From positions 1 to 36,456 of the forward strand of contig JAQICB010000087.1 in the NCBI GenBank assembly GCA_027858745.1: a DNA stretch of 36,456 nucleotides, read 5' to 3'. The notes beneath the pieces were generated by a model. That model worked only from the letters and a program-made list of their open reading frames with translations, made no database searches and had not been told where the DNA came from. The number at the start of each line of letters is the position of its first letter. Position 1 is the stretch's first letter. Origin of the DNA: Bacteroidales bacterium (lineage in GTDB: Bacteria > Bacteroidota > Bacteroidia > Bacteroidales > UBA1715). Shown piece after piece: positions 1 through 8,238 of the stretch. Position numbers and translations under genes: made by a program.

Positions 1-706
1 GATATTTTTCTTTCTGTTTATCTGTAAATTGTCTTTCAATATCTCGAACCTGACGTCCCGCTATTGTTCTTATTTTTCGTAATGCAGCTTTTGCTTTCTT
101 ACGTCTTTTGGGGTGTGAATGAAAACGTTGGTCTATAAGTAATTGCTTTAGTGTTCTTGTATAAGTCTGACGCAATACTATGCCTTCTTGTTTGGCTATT
201 TTATTAACCTTGTCAATGATTCGTTTATGTAATTTGGCATCGGTTGGATAAGTAATATTCTTTTCTTGAACTGTACTGTCTATTAATACTTCTTTTTCCT
301 GGGCTTCTTTTCCGAATAATTGAACTGATATTTTTAATAATCGCTCGGCACCTTCCTTTCCGATTCTTTTTCTAAAATGAATAAATTCAGTGGGGTCAAA
401 AGGTTTATCTTTTTGAAAAACAAGCTCACCACTGAAATATTGCCAATAAGGATTTTCTATCCATCTATCAACAATTGCCTCATCGCTCAGGTTATAAATA
501 TATTTAAGCAATAATAAGCCTATCATCCTTCTGATAGGTACTGATGGTCGTCCTATTTCTGAGTAATAAAATGAAAAATCTTCCTCTATTGAATTCCAAT
601 CTATTTTCTTTGATAAAACACATAATTCATGGTCTAAATTAATAAACCGTTCTAGTGGGGTATCAAAAATATTTAATTGAGGGCTCTTATCTTGTTTACC
701 AATCAT
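1..706 (-). mobile_element. IS5-type transposase, C-terminal part beyond the window edge
   Basis: Reading the minus strand from an ATG at 706 gives an open frame of about 235 codons that runs off the left edge, so this is a 5' part only. The protein starts MIGKQDKSPQLNIFDTPLER and carries the N-terminal DUF772-like helical region typical of IS5/IS1182-type transposases (RRMIGLLLLKYIYNLSDE, then WIENPYWQYFSGE). A segment around VLIDSTVQEKNITYPTDAKL looks like the first catalytic Asp of the DDE RNase H fold. It would cut and join the ends of its own insertion sequence. No frameshift is visible in the part present. The IS end should lie between 707 and about 771, but the terminal inverted repeat cannot be defined because the other end is missing. 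The assignment to IS5 rather than a related group is by recall of family motifs. Confidence 0.85.
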
Positions 707-771
707 ATCTGCAAGTTTTTTCTGCAAGATACATATTTTCTTGCAATTTTAAAACTTATCCACAATCTTTA

Positions 772-1035
772 TCAATTGATAATCAATACTATATATGCTT
801 TTTGAGGTTTGACTAAATACATTACAATGACGCAAATTCCATTATGAATAAAGTGACAAAATGATCCATACCAGATTGTTTGTTCTTTGTATCTAAGCCA
901 ACCCAAATATATTCCGGCAGGTATTAACCATATAAAACCAATAAAATTAAAGTGAATAATTGCAAAAGCTAAATCAATTACTAATGGTGAGTTTAGGTTG
1001 TTTCTGTAAACTAAAAGAAAAATACAGATTTTAAT
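772..1035 (-). pseudogene. C-terminal remnant of a CPBP (Abi/CAAX) intramembrane metalloprotease
   Basis: A minus-strand frame stays open for 88 codons between an in-frame stop (1036-1038) and its own stop at 772-774, but has no start codon, so it is a 5'-truncated relic. The translation contains FAIIHFNFIGF, then IPAGIYLGWLRYKEQTIWYG, then CHFIHNGICVIV. These match the last two conserved motifs of the CPBP family (PF02517): a membrane histidine, the glycine-rich helix followed by a polar turn, and HxxxN. The first motif (EExxxR) and the N-terminal helices are absent. The natural C-terminus is retained next to the insertion sequence, which fits loss of the front half by an older rearrangement. 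The family call rests on motif order; function is presumably lost. Confidence 0.6.
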
Positions 1036-1102
1036 TTAAAAACAGAAAAATGGTTGGTTTTTTTTATCCCTTAATGTGCGTGTTTTTTTGAGAAAATGTA
1101 AT

Positions 1103-1465
1103 TTATTGTGTTTGATTTCTTTTTTTGAAAAAGAATGAACTTGTAATTCCGCATATAATTCCAATACCGTTAGCGTAAATATCATATATATCAAATGTTC
1201 TGTTTGATAGTATAGGTTGTAAATATTCTATGGCTATGCTGATTGCAATGGTGGAAAAGAGAATAATTCCTATTAATTTAGTATTAAATTGATATTTTTT
1301 GGAAAAATCAATCATGCTCAAGAATGCGAGTAGAGCGTATATGAAGATGTGAATTGCTTTGTCTTGATGGGCAAAGAAGTATAGATCTGCGTTAAAGTTC
1401 GATGTGGGAGCGAAACTCAGATATAAAATTATGCAAAGCCATATGGTACTTTTCCAAAAATACAT
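1103..1465 (-). CDS. VanZ-like family membrane protein
   Basis: This 120-residue protein has about four hydrophobic segments (residues 5-18, 38-52, 63-80 and 97-112). It carries the VanZ-family (PF04892) signature: a first-loop K-x-x-H (KAIHIF), then E-Y-x-Q (EYLQP), an R-x-F-D-x-x-D motif (RTFDIYD) and A-N-G-x-G at the start of the last helix. VanZ relatives are small inner-membrane proteins; the name comes from teicoplanin resistance, but most members have no known role. The start is 3 nt after the stop of the upstream thioredoxin-like lipoprotein gene, so the two are almost certainly co-transcribed. A role in envelope biology is inference only. Confidence 0.75.
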   Translation of the reverse strand: MYFWKSTIWLCIILYLSFAPTSNFNADLYFFAHQDKAIHIFIYALLAFLSMIDFSKKYQFNTKLIGIILFSTIAISIAIEYLQPILSNRTFDIYDIYANGIGIICGITSSFFFKKRNQTQ

Positions 1466-1468
1466 GTT

Positions 1469-2854
1469 TTACTTAGTATTTGTGAGACTGTATATGTCTC
1501 TTTTGAATGTTTCAAAATCAAGTGGTTTCGATATGATTTTGTTGTTTTCGACAATGAAAATGGTGGGGGTTGCATACACATAAAATGCTTTGGCAAGTTT
1601 GCCGTCCCATCCTTTTTCGTCGCATACCAAATGGTGTTTTGCAAGTGAGGGATGCGAATCAACAAAATCTTTCAATACCTTCTGCGATTGGTCTAATGAT
1701 ATAAATATGGAATTCACAGATTGGTGTTGTTTCATATATTTTGCAATGTCAGGAATCATCTCTTGGCAATGCCCACACGATGTTGACCAAAATATGATAA
1801 CCTGCATGCTTTTGTCGGCGAATTTTTCCGAAGAAATTGTGCTTTTTTGGAGCGTCTGTGTTCTGAATGTGGGGATTGTGCTCCCGATTGTTAATTTACT
1901 GTTTTGCAGAGCTTTTCGTTCCAGTGTTGTTGCATTTTCGGATGAACATTGCTTGTCTTCCAAATATACTTCAGACACAAATTTCATCATTGTTTCATCA
2001 CCCATAGATTCAAATCCGGTAAGTAAATAATTTATGATAAAATCGTATGTGCGTGGGTATGGCAGAGCTTTGTTTATGATTACCATTACTGCATCTTGCA
2101 GTGCTTTGTATGGCTTTTCGCGACTGCGTTTTTGCGAACATAATGTGAGGTATTCTATACTTTTTTTGGTCAAAATATTTGTGTACAAAAGGGTAGTGTC
2201 GGAAAAATTAATATTGTCGAAAAAATGTTTTTTTTCGTATTCATATTTCTCATTACTAAATAATATTTCGGCACTGTATGCTTTACGCGATGCGGTAATT
2301 ACATGCGATGCAAAGGTATTTTTGTATTGTTTGAGCAATTCGCGAGTAAATAATTCTTCCTCGCTTATACGGTTTTCGTACTCTTTTTCTATTTTCGATA
2401 AAAATTCTGAACGAGAATATGTTTCATAGAACGTTTCAAGTTGCGATATGTCTTCGGTAAATTGAGTATAAAATTGCGAAAAGGTGTAAAAAGCCTTGTT
2501 TTCTTCAGACGCCTCAACATGTACGTTTTGTTGGAGTGAGAAAATTTCGGATGAAAAAGATACCTGCGGTTCCTTATTAAAAATAAAGGGGATTTTTAGG
2601 TTTTGTAATTGCGGAAAAATAAATGCATACATGCCAATATCTTGTGTGTTATTAAATTCTGTCCGAAAAATCCCTTTTTCGCCCGAAACTAAAGTATCAA
2701 TAATAGCATATGCATCACCCTCTATTTGTGCAATATAGATTGTTTGTTGAGGGAATCCGTCAATTCGAAATTGTATTGGGTAGGGGCTGCCAATTGATGA
2801 GCAACTGTAGAACAAAAATGTTATTGTAACCCAAATAAAATATTTACTCTTCAT
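1469..2854 (-). CDS. TlpA-like thiol-disulfide lipoprotein with DUF4369-like N-terminus
   Basis: I start this at 2854 (MKSKYF) rather than at an in-frame ATG 12 codons upstream, because this gives a clean lipoprotein signal: a short basic head, a hydrophobic core and a lipobox ending FLFYSC (Cys18). Residues about 22-120 resemble DUF4369, common at the N-terminus of Bacteroidota TlpA proteins. The last 140 residues form a thioredoxin-like domain with the redox motif CGHC inside FWSTSCGHCQEMIPD and a later ATPTIF cis-proline loop. It should sit lipid-anchored facing the periplasm and reduce disulfides, for example in cytochrome maturation or repair. About 460 residues is normal for this group. 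It heads a two-gene unit with the VanZ-like gene and is divergent from rimP. Confidence 0.85.
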   Translation of the reverse strand: MKSKYFIWVTITFLFYSCSSIGSPYPIQFRIDGFPQQTIYIAQIEGDAYAIIDTLVSGEKGIFRTEFNNTQDIGMYAFIFPQLQNLKIPFIFNKEPQVSFSSEIFSLQQNVHVEASEENKAFYTFSQFYTQFTEDISQLETFYETYSRSEFLSKIEKEYENRISEEELFTRELLKQYKNTFASHVITASRKAYSAEILFSNEKYEYEKKHFFDNINFSDTTLLYTNILTKKSIEYLTLCSQKRSREKPYKALQDAVMVIINKALPYPRTYDFIINYLLTGFESMGDETMMKFVSEVYLEDKQCSSENATTLERKALQNSKLTIGSTIPTFRTQTLQKSTISSEKFADKSMQVIIFWSTSCGHCQEMIPDIAKYMKQHQSVNSIFISLDQSQKVLKDFVDSHPSLAKHHLVCDEKGWDGKLAKAFYVYATPTIFIVENNKIISKPLDFETFKRDIYSLTNTK

Positions 2855-2915
2855 ACAAAAAATGTCACTTACTAAAAAACTATTTAGCACGAAAGTAATA
2901 AAAAAAGAAACATTA

Positions 2916-2946
2916 TTTGTGAATACAAGATATTTTTTTATTTTTG
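2916..2946 (+). promoter_or_regulatory. Bacteroidota-type promoter of the rimP-nusA-infB operon
   Basis: TTTG at 2916-2919 and TATTTTTG at 2939-2946 match the -33 (TTTG) and -7 (TAnnTTTG) consensus of the Bacteroidota primary sigma factor exactly, with a 19-nt spacer. Transcription would begin near 2953, about 60 nt before rimP. The transcription start is inferred. Confidence 0.75.
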
Positions 2947-2973
2947 CAGTGATTTATATGGTTGAAGAATGTT

Positions 2974-3000
2974 TTAGGGGACTGTGTCCCCTAATTTTTT
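2974..3000 (+). terminator. Terminator-like hairpin inside the rimP leader (candidate attenuator)
   Basis: TTAGGGGAC (2974-2982) pairs perfectly with GTCCCCTAA (2986-2994) around a 3-nt loop and is followed by six T (2995-3000). It has the shape of an intrinsic terminator on the plus strand only, since the minus strand has no T-run at the matching place. It lies after the operon promoter and 13 nt before the rimP start, and no plus-strand gene precedes it, so it must act on the operon's own leader RNA. The alternative is a dispersed REP-like palindrome. Confidence 0.6.
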
Positions 3001-3013
3001 ATAGAATAGTTAT

Positions 3014-3481
3014 ATGATTCAAAAAGAAGATATACAAATGATTGTACAGGAATTTGTTCAAGGGACCGATATGTTTCTTGTGGAAATTCGTGTGTCTCAT
3101 GTAAATGCAATCAAAGTGTATATTGATTCTTTTTCCGGTGTAGATATTGACACCTGTGTTGAGTTGAGTCGCTTTATTGAAGATCGTCTCAATCGCGAGG
3201 AGGAAGATTTTGAATTACAAGTGTCTTCGGCAGGTTTGTCGGAGTCGTTTCGTGTTCACGAACAATATGAAAAAAATGTTGGCAAAACAGTGAGTGTGCT
3301 TACTTCTGACGGAAAGAAACTGACCGGAGAAATGCAACAGGTAGCAGAAGATTCAATTACACTTGTGTATACGGAAAAAGTAAAAACCGGCCCTAAGGGT
3401 AAAAAAAAGGAACAGGAGCAGACAGCTGTTATTCCTTTTGCTGATATTAAGGAAACAACATTAGTTATAACAATAAAATAA
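3014..3481 (+). CDS. rimP: Ribosome maturation factor RimP
   Basis: The 155-residue product fits RimP, which binds the 30S subunit during late assembly in the cytoplasm. The N-terminal alpha/beta domain (residues 1-80) contains the family pattern V-Y-I-D, then DIDTCVELSRFIEDRL, and FELQVSSAGL, which matches the conserved E(V)SSPG-like turn. The C-terminal SH3-like barrel covers about 85-155 and has a lysine-rich loop (KTGPKGKKKEQ). Length is normal. The gene is first in the conserved rimP-nusA-infB order, with nusA starting 21 nt downstream, which independently supports the call. Confidence 0.95.
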   Translation: MIQKEDIQMIVQEFVQGTDMFLVEIRVSHVNAIKVYIDSFSGVDIDTCVELSRFIEDRLNREEEDFELQVSSAGLSESFRVHEQYEKNVGKTVSVLTSDGKKLTGEMQQVAEDSITLVYTEKVKTGPKGKKKEQEQTAVIPFADIKETTLVITIK

Positions 3482-3502
3482 ATGTTTTAATAAGTATAAA
3501 AG

Positions 3503-4762
3503 ATGAAAATTGAACATCAAAATTTAATCGATACATTTTCAGAATTTAAAGAGCTGAAAAATATTAATCGTCCGACCATGATGCATATTCTCGAGGATGT
3601 GTTTCGAAGTATGTTAAAACGAAAATTTAATATTGAGGAGGATGAAGAGATTCAAAGCAGTTTTGATATAATTATTAATATTGATAAAGGTGATTTTGAA
3701 ATTTGGCATAACCGTGAGGTTGTTGCTGATGATGAATTGGAAAGCACCACGCATCAAATCTCATTGTCTGAAGCTAAAAAAATAGCCGACGACTACGAAA
3801 TTGGTGAAGATGTTACCAATGAGGTGAAATTAGAAGATTTTGGAAGACGTGAAGTGCTTTCAATTCGCCAAAATCTTATTTCACGCATTATGGATCTTGA
3901 GAAAAATAATGTATATAATAAGTATAAAGATCAAATTGGAGAAATTGTAACCGGTGAGGTGTATCAGGTATGGAAAAAAGAAATTCTTGTGCTTGATGAC
4001 GAAGGTAACGAGTTGATTTTGCCGAAAAACGAACAAATTCCTTCTGATTATTTCAGAAAAGGCGATAGTGTTCGTGGTGTGGTTGCTCGTGTTGAAATGA
4101 AAAATAATAATCCTTTAGTAGTTATCTCTCGAACGTCTCCGGTTTTTTTGGAACGTTTGTTTGAATTGGAGGTTCCTGAAATTTTTGACGGTCTTATTAT
4201 TATTAAAAAGATAGTACGTTCGCCGGGTGAAAAAGCTAAAATTGCGGTGGAATCGTATGACGAGCGTATTGACCCTGTTGGAGCATGTGTGGGTATGAAA
4301 GGTTCTCGTATTCATGGGATTGTGCGTGAGTTGCGGAATGAAAATATAGATGTGATTAATTTTACTTCTAATCCTCAATTGTTTATCCAACGTTCATTAA
4401 ATCCTGCACACATTACTTCAGTTGTAATTAACGAAGAAGATAAAAGTGCCGATGTGTTTATGCAACCCGATCAGGTTTCGTTAGCAATTGGTAAAGGTGG
4501 AGTAAACATTAAGCTTGCAAGCCAAATTACCGGCTACAATCTTGATGTGTATCGCGACAATATTGAGGAAGAAGAAGATGTGAATTTGGAAGAATTCTCA
4601 GATGAAATTGATGCGTGGGTAATAGATGAATTCAAGAAAATTGGGTGTGATACAGCGAAAAGCGTATTGAAATTAACTACCGATGATCTTATTAAACGAA
4701 CAGATTTAGAAGAAGAAACAATAGAAGATACTATTAAAATACTTAAGTCAGAATTCGAATAA
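3503..4762 (+). CDS. nusA: Transcription termination/antitermination factor NusA
   Basis: NusA binds RNA polymerase and nascent RNA and modulates pausing, termination and antitermination. The 419-residue product shows the expected order: an N-terminal polymerase-binding domain (about 1-125), an S1 domain (about 133-200, with GEIVTGEVYQVWKKEILV), then KH domains (about 225-345). The KH region contains RSPGEKAKIAVES, DPVGACVGMKGSRI and VSLAIGKGGVNIKLA; the last two hold the GxxG loops. A short acidic C-terminal extension with a helix-hairpin-helix-like end (DEFKKIGCDTAKSVL) follows, as is usual for Bacteroidota, rather than the full pair of acidic repeats of E. coli. It sits between rimP and infB. 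If the leader hairpin is an attenuator, NusA is a plausible autoregulator, as it is in enterobacteria. Confidence 0.96.
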   Translation: MKIEHQNLIDTFSEFKELKNINRPTMMHILEDVFRSMLKRKFNIEEDEEIQSSFDIIINIDKGDFEIWHNREVVADDELESTTHQISLSEAKKIADDYEIGEDVTNEVKLEDFGRREVLSIRQNLISRIMDLEKNNVYNKYKDQIGEIVTGEVYQVWKKEILVLDDEGNELILPKNEQIPSDYFRKGDSVRGVVARVEMKNNNPLVVISRTSPVFLERLFELEVPEIFDGLIIIKKIVRSPGEKAKIAVESYDERIDPVGACVGMKGSRIHGIVRELRNENIDVINFTSNPQLFIQRSLNPAHITSVVINEEDKSADVFMQPDQVSLAIGKGGVNIKLASQITGYNLDVYRDNIEEEEDVNLEEFSDEIDAWVIDEFKKIGCDTAKSVLKLTTDDLIKRTDLEEETIEDTIKILKSEFE

Positions 4763-4814
4763 GTATATAATAGTTATTATTTTTGTTTCGTATTAGCATT
4801 TATAAAAGGGTAAT

Positions 4815-7733
4815 ATGGCCAAACGTTTAAATAAAATAACAAGAGAGTTTAATGTGGGAATCACAACAATTGTTGATTTTCTCGCCAGTAAAGGACACGA
4901 TATTGATTCGAATCCTAATACTAAGATTCCTGATGAGTTGTATGAAATTCTCGAACAGGAATATAGTACTGAGAGCTCGATTAAAAAACAATCTAAAGAA
5001 ATTGATTTAGCTGAAAATAGAAAAAAACAGGAGGTCGTTTCTTTGTCTGATGTTGAAGAAAAAGCTGATGAAGAAGCTGATGAAGAAGACGTTGATGATG
5101 AGTTGCCTGAGCCGAAAAAAATAAGTGTTAAGGTGGTTGGGAAAATGGATGTTGACTCATTTTCAAAAAAACCAAGTCAGAAAAAAGAAGAAGCTGAAAA
5201 GAAAGAAGATTCTGAAGTTGAGGACGAGCTGCAGGAGTCGGAAGAGTCGGAAGAGTTGGAAGAAATCGTTGAGGTTCCGGATTCGGAAGAAACTTCTGAA
5301 GTAGAGTCTTTTGAGGATGATGCTGAAGAAGAAGATTCTCCCGAAGAAAAATCTGCAGAAACTAAAAGTAAAGAGGAAGAAGTCTTTTCAACTTCTGAAA
5401 GAGAAATAGAAAATAATGTTCGTGTGGTTGGCCAGATTGATTTATCTGCCTTGAATCAAAAAACGCGGCCGGATAAAAAATCTAAAAAGGAAAAAGAGCA
5501 AGAGCGGAAAGAGCGGAAAGTACAATTACGGAAAGGAAAAGAAGCGGAGGAGAAACCGGTTGCTGAAAAAGAAAAAGATGAGCGTACGAAAAAGAAAGAG
5601 GAGATTTTTACGCATAAACAAGGTTCCGCAAAATCACCGAAAGTTGTTGGTCAAATTAAATTGGAAGATACCGACGATGAATATAAAAACGGTAGAAAAA
5701 AACGACGGAAACGTATAAAAAACGATAAAATTGATTTGCCACCAAAAGGTACTTCTCTTGGCGATGAAGCTAAGGGTACTCAGAAAGTGAAAGATAATAA
5801 AAAACGAAGAAAAGGGAAGTATGTTGAGGAGCTTTCGGCAGAAGAAATAGATAAGCAAATTAAGGATACCATGGCGAAAATGGGGAATCCGAAGAAAACA
5901 AAATCCTCAAAATATCGTCGAGAAAAACGTGATGCATTTCGTCACGATTTGGAAGAACAAACCGAAAAATCTCACTTAGAACAGAAAATACTGAAAGTTA
6001 CTGAGTTTATTTCTGCCAACGAATTGTCTAATATGATGGATGTTGATGCATCAGAAATTATCAGCACGTGTATGAGTATTGGACTGTTTATTTCCTTGAA
6101 TCAACGTCTTGATGCCGAAACAATTCAAATGATTGCTGAGGAGTTCGGATATCAAGTTCAGTTCGTAACTGTTGATATTCAAGAGGGAATTGTGGAAGAG
6201 GATGATAACCCAGAAGATTTACAGTCTCGACCACCGATTGTTACGGTTATGGGACATGTCGATCACGGTAAAACGTCTTTACTTGACTATGTTCGAAAAG
6301 CAAACGTAATTGCCGGAGAGGCCGGAGGTATTACACAACACATTGCGGCGTATACTGTGAAATTGAATAATGATAAACGATTAACATTCCTAGATACACC
6401 GGGTCACGAAGCATTTACCGCTATGCGTGCTCGTGGTACACAGGTAACAGATGTTGCAATTATTGTGATTGCGGCTGATGATAGTGTGATGCCGCAAACA
6501 GTAGAGGCTATAAATCACGCAGCAGCTGCTGGTGTGCCAATAGTCTTTGCAATTAATAAGGTAGATAAAGAAAATTCTAATTCAGATAAAATTCGTGAGC
6601 AACTTGCCAATATGAATTATTTGGTTGAAGATTGGGGTGGAAAATATCAATCGCAAGAGATTTCTGCTAAATTCGGAAAGAATATTGAGGAATTGATGGA
6701 GAAAGTCTTGTTTGAATCTGAACTTCTTGAATTAAAGGCAAATCCAAATAAAAAAGCACTCGGAACTATTATAGAATCAGAGCTTGATAAAGGATCCGGA
6801 TATGTTTCTACAGTTTTGGTAAGTTCGGGGATGTTACGCGTTGGTGATGTCATGTTGGCGGGTATGTATACCGGTAAGGTGAAAGCTATGTATAATGAAC
6901 GCGGTCAACGTGTTGCAGAAGCGGGGCCGTCTGTCCCGGTTACTATTCTTGGTCTCGACGGTGCTCCACAAGCTGGAGATAGATTTCATGTTTTAAATAG
7001 TGAAAAAGAAGCTCGTGATATTGCAAATAAACGAGAACGTTTGCAACGTGAACAGGAATTGAATGCACAAAAACATGTTACACTCGATGAGATTGGTCGC
7101 CGTATTGCTATCGGTAATTTCCAAGAGTTAAATGTTATTATCAAAGGTGATGTTGATGGTTCTATTGAGGCGTTGGCTGATTCTATTGTGAAATTATCGA
7201 CAGAGGAAATAGTAATAAATGTTAAGCATAAGGCTGTTGGTCAGATTTCCGAGTCGGATGTGCTCCTTGCGTCGGCATCGGATGCCATAATTATTGGCTT
7301 CCAGGTTCGTCCTTCAGCAGCAGCTCGTAAGTTGGCTGAAAAAGAAGGTATTGATATTCGTTTGTATTCTATTATCTACGATGCAATTAATGAATTAAGA
7401 GATGCAATGAGCGGTATGCTTTCTCCGGAAATTAAGGAGGAAATCATTGGTACTGCAGAAATTCGAGAAACCTTTAAAATTCCTAAAGCAGGTACTGTTG
7501 CCGGATGTTTTGTGATTGACGGAAAAATTTCCCGAAATTCAAAAGTTCGGCTGATTCGCGATGGTATTGTTATTTATACCGGCGAACTTGGTTCGTTAAA
7601 ACGATTCAAAGATGATGTGAAAGAGGTAACGAGGAACTTCGAATGTGGTCTTAATATTGCTAATTTTAATGATATAAAAATTGCTGACCATGTTGAAGCC
7701 TATGAAGAGAGAGAAGTTAAGCGTACATTGTAA
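4815..7733 (+). CDS. infB: Translation initiation factor IF-2
   Basis: IF-2 is the GTPase that brings initiator tRNA to the 30S subunit and promotes subunit joining. The 972-residue protein has a short IF2-N module at the start (LNKITREFNVGITTIVDFL) and a long charged linker of about 60-380, rich in Glu, Lys and Ser. A second IF2-N-like helix follows at about 390-460, then the GTPase core: G1 GHVDHGKT at 480-487, G3 DTPGHE at 527-532 and G4 NKVD at 581-584. Domains II to IV follow and end near residue 970. The linker contains three spaced copies of a VVG(K/Q)(I/M) motif, described as a finding. Length is typical for Bacteroidota, where linkers are long. It is the last gene of the operon, 52 nt after nusA and closed by a strong terminator. 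Confidence 0.97.
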   Translation: MAKRLNKITREFNVGITTIVDFLASKGHDIDSNPNTKIPDELYEILEQEYSTESSIKKQSKEIDLAENRKKQEVVSLSDVEEKADEEADEEDVDDELPEPKKISVKVVGKMDVDSFSKKPSQKKEEAEKKEDSEVEDELQESEESEELEEIVEVPDSEETSEVESFEDDAEEEDSPEEKSAETKSKEEEVFSTSEREIENNVRVVGQIDLSALNQKTRPDKKSKKEKEQERKERKVQLRKGKEAEEKPVAEKEKDERTKKKEEIFTHKQGSAKSPKVVGQIKLEDTDDEYKNGRKKRRKRIKNDKIDLPPKGTSLGDEAKGTQKVKDNKKRRKGKYVEELSAEEIDKQIKDTMAKMGNPKKTKSSKYRREKRDAFRHDLEEQTEKSHLEQKILKVTEFISANELSNMMDVDASEIISTCMSIGLFISLNQRLDAETIQMIAEEFGYQVQFVTVDIQEGIVEEDDNPEDLQSRPPIVTVMGHVDHGKTSLLDYVRKANVIAGEAGGITQHIAAYTVKLNNDKRLTFLDTPGHEAFTAMRARGTQVTDVAIIVIAADDSVMPQTVEAINHAAAAGVPIVFAINKVDKENSNSDKIREQLANMNYLVEDWGGKYQSQEISAKFGKNIEELMEKVLFESELLELKANPNKKALGTIIESELDKGSGYVSTVLVSSGMLRVGDVMLAGMYTGKVKAMYNERGQRVAEAGPSVPVTILGLDGAPQAGDRFHVLNSEKEARDIANKRERLQREQELNAQKHVTLDEIGRRIAIGNFQELNVIIKGDVDGSIEALADSIVKLSTEEIVINVKHKAVGQISESDVLLASASDAIIIGFQVRPSAAARKLAEKEGIDIRLYSIIYDAINELRDAMSGMLSPEIKEEIIGTAEIRETFKIPKAGTVAGCFVIDGKISRNSKVRLIRDGIVIYTGELGSLKRFKDDVKEVTRNFECGLNIANFNDIKIADHVEAYEEREVKRTL

Positions 7734-7784
7734 AATGTTACGTTGAACAAATCTTCAATATAAATCTAAAAATATAACACTCAC

Positions 7785-7826
7785 AACCCTGATTTTAATT
7801 TTATAAAATTGAAATCAGGGTTTTTT
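7785..7826 (+). terminator. Intrinsic terminator after infB
   Basis: AACCCTGATTT (7785-7795) pairs with AAATCAGGGTT (7812-7822). The 16-nt loop between them contains a self-complementary AT segment, and a run of T closes the structure. It lies 50 nt after the infB stop and marks the end of the rimP-nusA-infB operon. Confidence 0.85.
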
Positions 7827-7829
7827 GTG

Positions 7830-8238
7830 AATTTTTGTGTTAAAATATATGTTTTGCGACTTTTTCGACCTGAATTTCCGTTGTTAACAGAAAAATCAAG
7901 TTTTCAACAAATACCCGCTTGTCTCTTTGTTTATAAGTAATTCTATGCATTTTATTGAAATGCGTCTTTTTTTGATATTTTCATTGCTGTTTTAAACGTT
8001 CTGTTTGTTAGCGTTTTATATTGTTAAAAAAATATGAATAACTCGAGATAAATAAACTTTATACTCTTTCATTTTACCTCTAATTTTAAACTGACTTTTT
8101 TATTTTTAAATGAATTAATTATTCAATATAAATAAATAGATTCTTTTTTAAGCTTAATACTGCTTAATTTAATGATGGAGGAAATGCTGTAGCTTGTTTT
8201 TGAGCAATATAAAGCCATTATAGTATGTAGCATTAAAA
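7830..8238. other. Long AT-rich gap upstream of nrdJ with no gene
   Basis: About 400 nt with no credible open frame. I looked for a cobalamin riboswitch (B12 box and its conserved core), for NrdR boxes and for an exact TAnnTTTG promoter, and found none I would defend. The nrdJ promoter must lie here, but its position is not clear by eye. The length leaves room for an undefined leader or a small RNA. Confidence 0.4.

Noticed and set aside
1429-2738. Open frames on both strands overlapping the TlpA-like gene (for example 1429-1665 minus, 1590-2030 and 2034-2429 plus)
   Set aside because: They are in other frames of a well-supported lipoprotein gene and have no recognisable domains.
7830-8238. 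Cobalamin riboswitch before nrdJ
   Set aside because: Looked for the conserved B12 box and core; no convincing match.
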